From NCBI GenBank assembly GCA_937952975.1, contig CALFXX010000030.1:1-47850 (forward strand): DNA of 47,850 nt, given 5' to 3'. The stretch is from an uncultured Alcaligenaceae bacterium. GTDB lineage: Bacteria; Pseudomonadota; Gammaproteobacteria; Burkholderiales; Burkholderiaceae_B. How positions within the stretch are numbered: the stretch's first letter is position 1; each line of letters starts with the position of its first letter. The position numbers were made by a program, and so were the translations under genes. Shown here one piece after another: positions 1 through 6,928 of this stretch. The notes beneath the pieces were generated by a model. It had not been told where the DNA came from. It was given only the letters and a program-made list of their open reading frames with translations, and made no database searches.

Positions 1-1
1 A

Positions 2-700
2 GAAGGCGCCAAGATTTATGGTGTAGACCGTGAACTAGCTCGTATGACCGAGACCATTGCGCACGTCAAAGCTGCCAACGGCGAAATTGAAACCAGCTTT
101 TGCGATGTGACAAAAACCGATAGCATCCTTGAAGCGGTGAACGCGTGCGTCAAGCGCTTTGGGCGCATTGACATCTTGGTCAACAACGTCGGCGGTTCGG
201 CTGCCGGTGGCCCAGTTGAAATGTCTGAAGAAGTTTGGGATTCGCAAGTAGATAGCAATTTAAAAAGCGTCTTTCTCACCTGCAAACATGTGCTGCCCTT
301 GATGGAAGCGCAAGGGTCGGGCGGCATCATCAACATCGCCTCAACCTCAGGTATTCGTTGGACTGGCTCGGCGCAAGTCGCTTACGCAGCAACAAAAGCC
401 GGAGTGATTCAATTGTCGCGCGTCGTGGCCATGCAATATGCAAAGAAAGGCATTCGCGTCAACACAATCATCCCTGGTCAGTTGCACACGCCAATGGTCG
501 AGTTTCGGCTCGCGGGCCAACGCGCAGGGGGCGATGTGAGCCAGTTGCTTGAACAGCGCCAATCACGCATCCCTCTGCCCTTTATGGGTGATGGGCGCGA
601 TACCGCGAATGCTGCGGTGTATCTGGCCTCAGACGAATCGCGCTTTGTCACTGGCACAGAGATTTTGGTGGATGGCGGAATGTCAGCACGCTGCAGTTAA
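2..700 (+). CDS. SDR-family NAD(P)-dependent oxidoreductase, 5'-truncated by window edge
   Basis: The reading frame is open from base 2, so this is the C-terminal part (about 232 residues) of a short-chain dehydrogenase; the N-terminal glycine-rich cofactor motif lies outside the window. Visible SDR landmarks in order are the NNVGG motif (the family's NNAG), an IASTSG stretch carrying the catalytic Ser, YAATK (the YxxxK catalytic pair), the PG motif after the fifth strand (NTIIPGQ), and a C-terminal VDGGM typical of classical SDRs. The first in-frame ATG at 44 lies inside the fold and is not the start. The Bug-family binding protein follows 49 bases downstream on the same strand, so co-transcription is likely. 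The substrate cannot be read from sequence; a FabG-like 3-oxoacyl reductase or a sugar or hydroxy-acid dehydrogenase are all possible. Confidence 0.9.
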   Translation, partial: EGAKIYGVDRELARMTETIAHVKAANGEIETSFCDVTKTDSILEAVNACVKRFGRIDILVNNVGGSAAGGPVEMSEEVWDSQVDSNLKSVFLTCKHVLPLMEAQGSGGIINIASTSGIRWTGSAQVAYAATKAGVIQLSRVVAMQYAKKGIRVNTIIPGQLHTPMVEFRLAGQRAGGDVSQLLEQRQSRIPLPFMGDGRDTANAAVYLASDESRFVTGTEILVDGGMSARCS

Positions 701-749
701 CCCCCCAGACCTGAGCAAGCGGATCGTACACATGGACTCAAGGATTAAC

Positions 750-1748
750 ATGACAAAAAAATTTTCAACAGCACAGCGTAACCAGACAGGATCTCAACCC
801 GCTTGGCGACGCGCCTTGGCGGCCCTCGCTTTTTGTGGCGTTGCCACCTGCAGCGTTGCGCAAACGGCCTCGGTACGTTTGATTGTTGCGTTTCCGCCGG
901 GAGGGCCCAATGACTTTGTGGCACGCAACATCAGCGAAACCTTAGGCAAAGAACTCGGCCAAAGTGTAATCGTTGAAAACAAACCAGGCGCCAATGGCAT
1001 CATTGCCGCTGAGTACGTGATCAAAGCACCACCAGATGGCACTGTTTTTTGGTTTAGCAGCACAGGCGCCGTGGCGATCAACCCAAGCCTCTACCCAAAG
1101 CTGCCCTACAACCCTCAAACGGATTTGGCCCCCGTCTCATTGGTCGCGCGTAACGATGAGATGTTAGTCGTGAATCCCAAGCACCCCGCCACGGGACCAA
1201 AAGACTTTGTCGAACATGCAATGAATAACCGTACCACCATGGCCAGTTCGGGCATGGGGAGCGTGCCTCACTTGGCAGCGGCCCTCTTAGCCGCTACGAC
1301 CAAGGGCAACTTCGTTGATGTGCCATACAAGGGCGCAGCACCCGCCATTACTGATGTCATGGCCGGCCACGTAGATGCGTTTTTTGGTGATGTACCAGGC
1401 CTTATTAACAACATTCGCGCCGGCAAACTCAAGCCGATTGCGATGGCCGCTGAAACGCGCCACCCGCTATTTCCGGACGTCAAAACGTTTAAAGAAATCG
1501 GCATTGATGGCGTTGATTCAGATAACTGGTATGCGATGTTTACGACCAAAGACACACCAGCCGATATCATTAATCGCGTCAACGCTGCGGTCAAACGTAC
1601 GCTTGAGACTGAATCGGTTAAACAGCGCCTGTTAGCCTCGGGTACGTTACCGGCAAGCTCAACACCACAAGAGCTTGGCGCTTTACTGAAAAAAGATTCA
1701 GAAAAATGGGCCCGCTTGATTCGCGAAAAAAACATCCAGCCCGATTAA
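750..1748 (+). CDS. Bug/TctC-family tripartite tricarboxylate transporter substrate-binding protein
   Basis: A 332-residue periplasmic binding protein of the Bug family. The ATG at 750 is chosen because AAGGA at 740-744 sits 5 bases upstream and the product then begins with a Sec signal peptide (basic start, hydrophobic ALAALAFCGVATCSVA, cleavage near residue 30); an in-frame ATG at 732 and an open frame back to 549 overlap the SDR gene and are rejected. Family marks are IVAFPPGGPNDF after the signal peptide, VIVENKPGANG, and the VPYKG motif followed by DVMAGHVDAFFGD. Bug proteins bind carboxylates or other small anions and often lack a linked membrane subunit, as here. The ligand is unknown; the SDR upstream and two M20 hydrolases converging from the other side suggest an organic-acid or amide catabolic setting, which is only inference. 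Confidence 0.92.
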   Translation: MTKKFSTAQRNQTGSQPAWRRALAALAFCGVATCSVAQTASVRLIVAFPPGGPNDFVARNISETLGKELGQSVIVENKPGANGIIAAEYVIKAPPDGTVFWFSSTGAVAINPSLYPKLPYNPQTDLAPVSLVARNDEMLVVNPKHPATGPKDFVEHAMNNRTTMASSGMGSVPHLAAALLAATTKGNFVDVPYKGAAPAITDVMAGHVDAFFGDVPGLINNIRAGKLKPIAMAAETRHPLFPDVKTFKEIGIDGVDSDNWYAMFTTKDTPADIINRVNAAVKRTLETESVKQRLLASGTLPASSTPQELGALLKKDSEKWARLIREKNIQPD

Positions 1749-1829
1749 GAGCGAATCCGCTTAAGATCGAGCCCGCTTAAGATCGAACCCGCTTAAGATC
1801 GAACCCGCTTAAGATCGAACCCGCTTAAG
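1741..1829. repeat. 16-bp tandem repeat, about 5.5 copies, spanning both convergent stop codons
   Basis: Unit CCGCTTAAGATCGAAC occurs at 1757-1772 (one change), 1773-1788, 1789-1804 and 1805-1820, with a partial copy at 1821-1829. A diverged copy (CCGATTAAGAGCGAAT) at 1741-1756 contains the last codons and stop of the Bug gene. Each unit has a central CTTAAG palindrome, so each carries TAA on both strands; the TTA at 1825-1827 is the stop of the minus-strand M20 gene. The array fills the whole gap between the two convergent genes. No hairpin with a T-run is seen, so it is not an obvious intrinsic terminator. Confidence 0.95.
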
Positions 1830-3057
1830 TCATCAAATCCAAACAGGTACGTGCAATCACTTTGGTTGCACGCCTTAGGTCTTCAAGCTCTAAACGCTCG
1901 TCTGGTTGCTTGGCACGACTTTCTTCAACAGTGCGTGGCCCGGCACCGTATAACACCACCGGCACACCCGCTTCGCAATAGAGCCTTGCGTCAGCATATA
2001 AGGGGGTGCCACAGGCCGGCACATCTTCGTTAAAAATCGTTTTTGCATGCTGCTGCAGTGCGCCCACTAAAGGGTCGCTACCTGGCGAGGGTTTGAGTGC
2101 ACGTGCAAGCAAAATCCTACGAGTTTGCACAGTGATGCCCGGCAAGGCCTGCCAAGTTTTCTCGATAGTGTCGCGCAGGCTTTGCTCGACCTGAGCCGGA
2201 TCCTCTTCAGGAATCATTCGGCGATCAAGCTTGAGCACTACTTTGCCAGGGATGACATTGGTGTTCGTGCCGCCATTGATTAAACCGATATTCAAGTACG
2301 GATGATTGATACCCGGCACCTTGCTGGTGATCGACTGATAGGTATCGTTTAAGGCGTACAAGGCATTCATGATTTTCACGGCCGCCTGCAGGGCATCAAC
2401 CCCAGAGCTTGGCACCGCGGCGTGGCCCATCTTTCCGTTGACGGTGACCTCAAGCTGTAAGCAACCGTTGTGAGCCGTAATAATTTGATAACTAAAGCCC
2501 GCAGCAATCGCAAGATCAGGCTGGGTCAGTTTATTTTTAAGCAACCACCCAGGACCAAGTTCACCACCAAATTCTTCATCGTAGGTGAACTGCAGTTCGA
2601 TGCGGCCTTTAAGCGGCAAGCCTAACGACTCAAGTGCCCGCACCGCAAACACGTAGGTTGAAAAATCACACTTACTCACCGCGGCTGCACGTCCGTATAT
2701 TTTACCGTCATGCACCTCGCCTGCGTAAGGAGGGTATGTCCAGCCGTCTCCGGGTGGAACAACGTCGCCATGCGCGTTCAACGCCAGCACACGCCCGCCC
2801 TGCCCGTACTGACGTTTGACGATCAGGTTGGTGATCGATTCAAGCCCTGCGGCCTGCACAACATCGACTGGCACGGCGTGCGCCTGCGCCTGCATGTCGT
2901 ATTTTTTTAGCAACTCTGCAGTATGCAAGGCGTGCGGGGTGTTGTTACCTGGCGGTGTATCTGTAGGCACTGAAAGCACCGACTGTAAAAAAACAACCTG
3001 TTCATCAAAGTGTGCGTCGATCCATTGATCAAGACGGTTGTAGTCGGCGGTGGTCAT
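1825..3057 (-). CDS. M20-family metallopeptidase/deacylase (ArgE/DapE-like)
   Basis: A 410-residue co-catalytic zinc hydrolase of the M20 family, which removes acyl or aminoacyl groups from amino acids or small peptides in the cytoplasm. The first metal motif NAHGDVVPPGDGW gives His96 and Asp98, and YDEEFGG (160-165) supplies the catalytic glutamate pair. The segment that normally reads GRGxxDxKG is GRAAAVSKCDF (122-132): the usual bridging Asp is replaced by Val127, and Asp131 may substitute. A lid-domain dimerisation region follows (VTVNGKMGHAAVPSSGVDALQAA). The last codon lies in the 16-bp repeat array. It is 51 bases downstream of the second M20 gene on the same strand, so the two are probably one transcription unit. 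Substrate unknown. Confidence 0.88.
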   Translation of the reverse strand: MTTADYNRLDQWIDAHFDEQVVFLQSVLSVPTDTPPGNNTPHALHTAELLKKYDMQAQAHAVPVDVVQAAGLESITNLIVKRQYGQGGRVLALNAHGDVVPPGDGWTYPPYAGEVHDGKIYGRAAAVSKCDFSTYVFAVRALESLGLPLKGRIELQFTYDEEFGGELGPGWLLKNKLTQPDLAIAAGFSYQIITAHNGCLQLEVTVNGKMGHAAVPSSGVDALQAAVKIMNALYALNDTYQSITSKVPGINHPYLNIGLINGGTNTNVIPGKVVLKLDRRMIPEEDPAQVEQSLRDTIEKTWQALPGITVQTRRILLARALKPSPGSDPLVGALQQHAKTIFNEDVPACGTPLYADARLYCEAGVPVVLYGAGPRTVEESRAKQPDERLELEDLRRATKVIARTCLDLMT

Positions 3058-3108
3058 AGCGGTTCAGGATTTAAGGTTCAAGTGAATCTCGATCATACTT
3101 TCAAAGTC

Positions 3109-4359
3109 TCAAGGCTGTGCAACCAAATCCTCAAGCAAAGCAATAAACGCCCGTACCGCCAAATCGGCATCTTCGGCCGAGATAATTTCGAGCGGGTTAT
3201 GGCTAATGCCACGATTGCCGCCACGAACAAACAACATGGCTTGAGGCATGATGGTATGAAGCTTCATGGCATCGTGCCCTGCACCGCTGTTGAGTTTGAA
3301 CACTGGTTGGCCGACCGCAGCCACGGCGCGCTCCCAGCGTTGTTGCCAGGCAAGTGCCGAAGGGGCTGCCGCCGCACGCATCACTTCGGTATATTCAAAT
3401 TTCACTTGACGGCGCTCAGCAATCGCCTGTGCTTGTTTTCGGATATCGCTGACCAAGGCATCTCGCTGTTGATCGGTCGGTGCGCGCATGTCGAGCGTAA
3501 ACGCGCACTCGCCAGGGATCACGTTAATGGATCCGCCAGGCACTTGAAACTGGCCAACAGTCGCCACCGAATCGGCATCGGCTAGGGCGCGCTGCTCGGC
3601 CATCAAACTAATTTCAGCGGCAGCCAACATGGCATCCTGGCGCATCAGCATCGGTGTAGTGCCAGCGTGGGCAGCCATCCCAACGGTTTTACAGACTGCG
3701 CGGATTCCAGCGTTAATCGATGTCACCACACCGAGCGGCAAGGCCCCTTCGCACAAGACAGGGCCTTGCTCGATATGAACTTCAACAAACCCTAGATATT
3801 TATTTGCGTCGCGTTTTAGGGCGGTAATCGCCTCAAATGTGCCAGGCAAGCCAGCGTGTTCCATGGCCTGCTGCATCGTGACACCATCAGCGTCGACTTG
3901 CGCCAACCATGCTGGGTCGAACGAGCCCGTCAACGCACTGGCAGCCAAAAACGTTGCGCGATAGCGCTGGCCTTCTTCTTCGGCAAAACCAATGACCTCG
4001 ATCCCGAAGGGCAAACGCTGCTTGCGCTGGGCGAGATCGCGTACCGCAGCGATAGGGACCAAGATCCCTAAACGGCCATCATATTTACCACCATTGCGCA
4101 CGGTGTCGTAATGTGAGCCCGTCAATAAGCGCCGTGCCGCGGGCGACTGACCGTGATACACCCCGACGATGTTACCCACCGCATCTGTCGACACCTCGTC
4201 GAACCCCGCTTCAAGCATCAGTGCGCTTAGGCTGCGACCCGTTGCCAAGTGCGCGTCGGTCAGGTAAGTGACCGTGAGCTGACCTTTTTCAGCCCAGTGC
4301 GGCTCGCTGAACCGAGCGATTTGCTCAGACCACTGCATGATGATGTCACCAAAGCGCAT
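3109..4359 (-). CDS. M20-family amidohydrolase of the hydantoinase/carbamoylase type
   Basis: A 416-residue Zn-dependent amidase related to N-carbamoyl-L-amino-acid hydrolase, beta-ureidopropionase and allantoate amidohydrolase. Metal motifs are GSHYDTVRNGGKYDGRLG (His83, Asp85, Asp94) and FAEEEGQRY (Glu127-129), then VEVHIEQGPVL with the third metal His and the substrate-gate region typical of this subfamily, and GAGHDAM near the C terminus. Members hydrolyse N-carbamoyl groups to amine, ammonia and CO2. An internal ATG at 4338 with GGTGA 8 bases upstream is an equally good start and would remove 7 residues. Upstream lies a terminator-like hairpin (4397-4415). Together with the downstream M20 gene this forms a two-gene unit. 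The exact ureido substrate cannot be assigned. Confidence 0.88.
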   Translation of the reverse strand: MRFGDIIMQWSEQIARFSEPHWAEKGQLTVTYLTDAHLATGRSLSALMLEAGFDEVSTDAVGNIVGVYHGQSPAARRLLTGSHYDTVRNGGKYDGRLGILVPIAAVRDLAQRKQRLPFGIEVIGFAEEEGQRYRATFLAASALTGSFDPAWLAQVDADGVTMQQAMEHAGLPGTFEAITALKRDANKYLGFVEVHIEQGPVLCEGALPLGVVTSINAGIRAVCKTVGMAAHAGTTPMLMRQDAMLAAAEISLMAEQRALADADSVATVGQFQVPGGSINVIPGECAFTLDMRAPTDQQRDALVSDIRKQAQAIAERRQVKFEYTEVMRAAAAPSALAWQQRWERAVAAVGQPVFKLNSGAGHDAMKLHTIMPQAMLFVRGGNRGISHNPLEIISAEDADLAVRAFIALLEDLVAQP

Positions 4360-4396
4360 GTTTTGACTGATCGCCTCAAAAAAATGAAAAAAAGCT

Positions 4397-4415
4397 CAGC
4401 GCTTAGGCAGCGCTG
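4397..4415 (-). terminator. Terminator-like hairpin in the leader of the carbamoylase-type gene
   Basis: A perfect 7-bp inverted repeat, CAGCGCT at 4397-4403 and AGCGCTG at 4409-4415 with a 5-base loop, is followed in the minus-strand sense by a run of seven T and then a second run of seven T before the start codon. It sits 38 bases upstream of the start, where termination would cut off the M20 gene, so it could be an attenuator or the end of an unseen upstream transcript. Confidence 0.45.
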
Positions 4416-4509
4416 CAAGAGAGCACGCAACCTTTGACCGCGGGTTAGCATGCGCCAATTATCAACTCGGCAAAGTTCTTAGCGTTGAACTATAACCAAA
4501 AAAGCAAAA

Positions 4510-4534
4510 ACGGCGACAAGGAGACCCCATCGCC
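4510..4534 (-). terminator. Intrinsic terminator of the cyn operon
   Basis: Inverted repeat CGGCGA (4510-4515) and TCGCCG (4529-4534), loop of 13 bases, followed in the minus sense by TTTTTGCTTTTTT. It lies about 80 bases past the cynS stop, which makes the downstream M20 genes a separate transcription unit unless there is read-through. Confidence 0.7.
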
Positions 4535-4616
4535 GGCTTTAAAGCACAAATAAACTAAGCTACCTCCCCAGTTGCCACAACCAAAGGTTGAACAATACAG
4601 GGCTTCGCTAGATACG

Positions 4617-5090
4617 TTAATACGTTTTATAGGGCAAGAACTTACCCGACAACACCACATTGACGCGATCGCCTTTTGGATCGGGCTCACGTTTGATGTC
4701 CATTGAAAAATCGATTGCGCTCATGATGCCGTCGCCAAACTCTTCGTGGATGAGTTCTTTAATCGTTGTGCCATAGACACTCACGATTTCATACCAGCGA
4801 TAGATCAGCGGATCGGTGGGTACAGAGCTGCGCAGCGAGCCTTTGTAAGGCACGACTTGCAACAAGGCAACCGCTTCAGCGGGCAGACCAAAGGTTTTGC
4901 CGATAATAGTGGCCTGCTCTTTTGTGAGCGTCATCTGGCCCAGACAAGCAGCAGTTGTCCACTCTTTAGAGAGCTTGAGTTTTTTTGACACGTCAGCCCA
5001 TTTGATGCCTTTTTGCACTTTGGCTGAATAAATCAAATCGGTCACGTCTTCGCGTGTCATGGGCTTAGCAACTGCTTTGGCGACTGCCAT
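4617..5090 (-). CDS. cynS: Cyanate hydratase (cyanase)
   Basis: A 157-residue cyanase, matching the usual length of about 156. It converts cyanate plus bicarbonate to carbamate and CO2; carbamate then decays to ammonia and CO2. The N-terminal helix-turn-helix-like domain (about residues 12-80) is followed by the conserved catalytic domain. By alignment with the E. coli enzyme the active-site residues are Arg98 (IYRWYE), Glu101 and Ser124 (GIMSAIDF), all present, and the chain ends in the conserved GKFLPYK motif. AGGAG lies a few bases upstream of the ATG. It is the last gene of the cynABD-S unit, 64 bases after the ATPase gene, which identifies the transporter substrate as cyanate. No cynR regulator or carbonic anhydrase gene (cynT) is in the window. 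Confidence 0.97.
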   Translation of the reverse strand: MAVAKAVAKPMTREDVTDLIYSAKVQKGIKWADVSKKLKLSKEWTTAACLGQMTLTKEQATIIGKTFGLPAEAVALLQVVPYKGSLRSSVPTDPLIYRWYEIVSVYGTTIKELIHEEFGDGIMSAIDFSMDIKREPDPKGDRVNVVLSGKFLPYKTY

Positions 5091-5154
5091 AAAAATCTCC
5101 TGAATTTAAAAAATAAAAATAACCAAATGAATAAACACTAAACGCCCGGATCGA

Positions 5155-5967
5155 TCAGGCTGCAACCGCTGCCGAGGCGGCAAAGGTTTTCGACCGATGT
5201 ACTAAGAAATCAATGAGGTGGTTACGCACTTCATAAAACTTTTGATCATGATGCATCGTCGCGCGAGTACGGTCGCGCGGCAAGGGATTGGTCACAATTT
5301 CTGCAAGCTGGGCACGTGGGCCGTTACTCATCAAAAATATTTTGTCTGACAACAAAATCGCCTCATCCACATCATGCGTAATCATGAATACAGTTTGTTT
5401 GGTCTGGCGCACAATCGTCACAAGCTCATCTTGAATGTTGCCACGCGTTAACGCATCGAGTGCGCCAAAGGGTTCGTCAAGCAAAAGCATTTTGGGCTGG
5501 ATAGCAAAGGCGCGCGCGATACCCACCCGCTGCTTCATGCCACCAGAGAGTTGCGATGGCTTTTTGTTTTCTGAGCCCTGCAAGTGCACCATATCAATAA
5601 ATTGCTGCACGTGTTGATCAACCTGGGTGCGCGACCAATCTGGCCACTTCGAGCGCACCGCAAAGGCGATGTTGGCGTGAACTGTCATCCACGGCATCAG
5701 AGCATGGGCCTGAAACACCACACCGCGATCAAGACTGGGGCCAGAGATTTCACGACCATCAATAAAGGCGTGACCGCCGGTCGGTTGTTCAAGGCCTGCG
5801 AGCACATTCAAGATCGTCGTTTTGCCGCAGCCTGAATGACCAATGATGCAAACAAAATCTCCTTTGGCGATCGCAAAATTGATGTCGTCAAATACGACAA
5901 GTTCGCCCTCACCCGCGGGGCTTGGAAACGACTGCTTCAATCCCTGAACTTGCACAAAACTTTGCAT
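5155..5967 (-). CDS. cynD: Cyanate/nitrate-type ABC transporter ATP-binding protein
   Basis: A 270-residue ABC ATPase of the nitrate/sulfonate/taurine importer family. Motifs in order: Walker A GHSGCGKTT (43-51), Q-loop VVFQAHALMPW, signature LSGGMKQR (140-147), Walker B LLLDEPFGALD (161-171) and the H-loop MITHDVDEA. The ATG at 5967 is preferred because AGTAGG lies 6 bases upstream; a GTG at 5997 would add 10 residues without a clear ribosome site. It sits between the permease and cynS on the same strand. The specificity call (cyanate rather than nitrate) rests on the neighbouring cyanase and the absence of nitrate reductase genes in the window. NrtD and SsuB are the closest alternatives. 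Confidence 0.88.
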   Translation of the reverse strand: MQSFVQVQGLKQSFPSPAGEGELVVFDDINFAIAKGDFVCIIGHSGCGKTTILNVLAGLEQPTGGHAFIDGREISGPSLDRGVVFQAHALMPWMTVHANIAFAVRSKWPDWSRTQVDQHVQQFIDMVHLQGSENKKPSQLSGGMKQRVGIARAFAIQPKMLLLDEPFGALDALTRGNIQDELVTIVRQTKQTVFMITHDVDEAILLSDKIFLMSNGPRAQLAEIVTNPLPRDRTRATMHHDQKFYEVRNHLIDFLVHRSKTFAASAAVAA

Positions 5968-6080
5968 ATTGGGCCTACTTAATGAATAAGAGATCACGAA
6001 AATTCAGCGCGACCGTTTGTTGCGGACGAACAGCTACTTGGTTGGCTCAAAACCAATACCGGTTGTTGGCGCGAAGCGGG

Positions 6081-6923
6081 CTAATCGCGATACGTCACCG
6101 CTTTTTGAAGACGAGCAAAGCACATATCGAGCAACATACCGATGACGCCGATCAAAAATACGGCAACTAAAATATTGGCGATTGACAGGTTGTTCCATTC
6201 GTTCCATACAAAATAACCAATACCCGTTCCGCCCACCAACATTTCGGCCGCCACGATCACAAGCCACGCAATCCCGATCGAAATCCTCATGCCCGTCATA
6301 ATCGTCGGTGCCGCTGCGGGCAAGATCACTAACAAGGCTTTACGCAGAGGCCTCACTTCAAGTGTGCGCGACACATCGATCCACTCTTTGCGTACTGAAG
6401 CCACGCCAAAGGCAGTATTAATCAGCATCGGCCATATCGAACAGATAAAAATCACAAAGATGGCTGACACCCCCGAATCTTTTAACGTGAACAGCGCTAA
6501 AGGCATCCAGGCGAGTGGCGAGATCGGCTTGAGCACTTGGATAAAAGGATCAAGCGCTTGAAACACCAAGCGCGACATACCGATCAAAAAGCCTAAGGGC
6601 ACCGCTACCAGCGCGGCTAAGCCAAAACCAAGTCCAACGCGCCCAACGGACCAGGCCAACTGAATCCCAATGCCCTTGTCGTTAGGCCCTTTGTCATAAA
6701 AAGGATCAGACAACTGTTCGACCAACTTACGCCCAACATCCATTGGAGTCGGAAAGGCTGACTTTTGCCCGGTCGAGGCGGCCGCCCCGACTAACTTGGC
6801 GTACTCGTCGTCAACGGTCTGTGCGCTCGTGAACGGCATGGTACCGATCTGCCAAGCAGCCAAAAAGAACCCTAAGATCAGCAGCGACAAAATCAATGCG
6901 CGCAGTTTTTCGCTTTTAAGCAT
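6081..6923 (-). CDS. cynB: Cyanate/nitrate-type ABC transporter permease
   Basis: A 280-residue inner-membrane permease of the NrtB/SsuC type. It starts with a transmembrane helix (about residues 8-26), has a periplasmic stretch to residue 90, then about five further hydrophobic segments. The cytoplasmic EAA-type loop, which docks to the ATPase, is around VSRTLEVRPLRKALLVILPAAAPTIMTGMR in two parts near residues 190-215. NrtB-like features include the long first periplasmic segment (FPTPMDVGRKLVEQLSDPF). The gene begins 5 bases after the binding-protein gene ends, a tight coupling, and is followed by cynD after about 110 bases. Function as a cyanate channel is inferred from the operon. Confidence 0.88.
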   Translation of the reverse strand: MLKSEKLRALILSLLILGFFLAAWQIGTMPFTSAQTVDDEYAKLVGAAASTGQKSAFPTPMDVGRKLVEQLSDPFYDKGPNDKGIGIQLAWSVGRVGLGFGLAALVAVPLGFLIGMSRLVFQALDPFIQVLKPISPLAWMPLALFTLKDSGVSAIFVIFICSIWPMLINTAFGVASVRKEWIDVSRTLEVRPLRKALLVILPAAAPTIMTGMRISIGIAWLVIVAAEMLVGGTGIGYFVWNEWNNLSIANILVAVFLIGVIGMLLDMCFARLQKAVTYRD

Positions 6924-6928
6924 TGTTC

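Noticed and set aside
3010..3585. 191-codon plus-strand ORF over the M20 genes
   Set aside because: It overlaps, on the other strand, the M20 genes with clear catalytic motifs, and its product has no recognisable motif.
4260..4451. Leu/Arg-rich 63-codon minus-strand ORF as a leader peptide
   Set aside because: No ribosome site and it runs through the start of the M20 gene; too long for a leader peptide.
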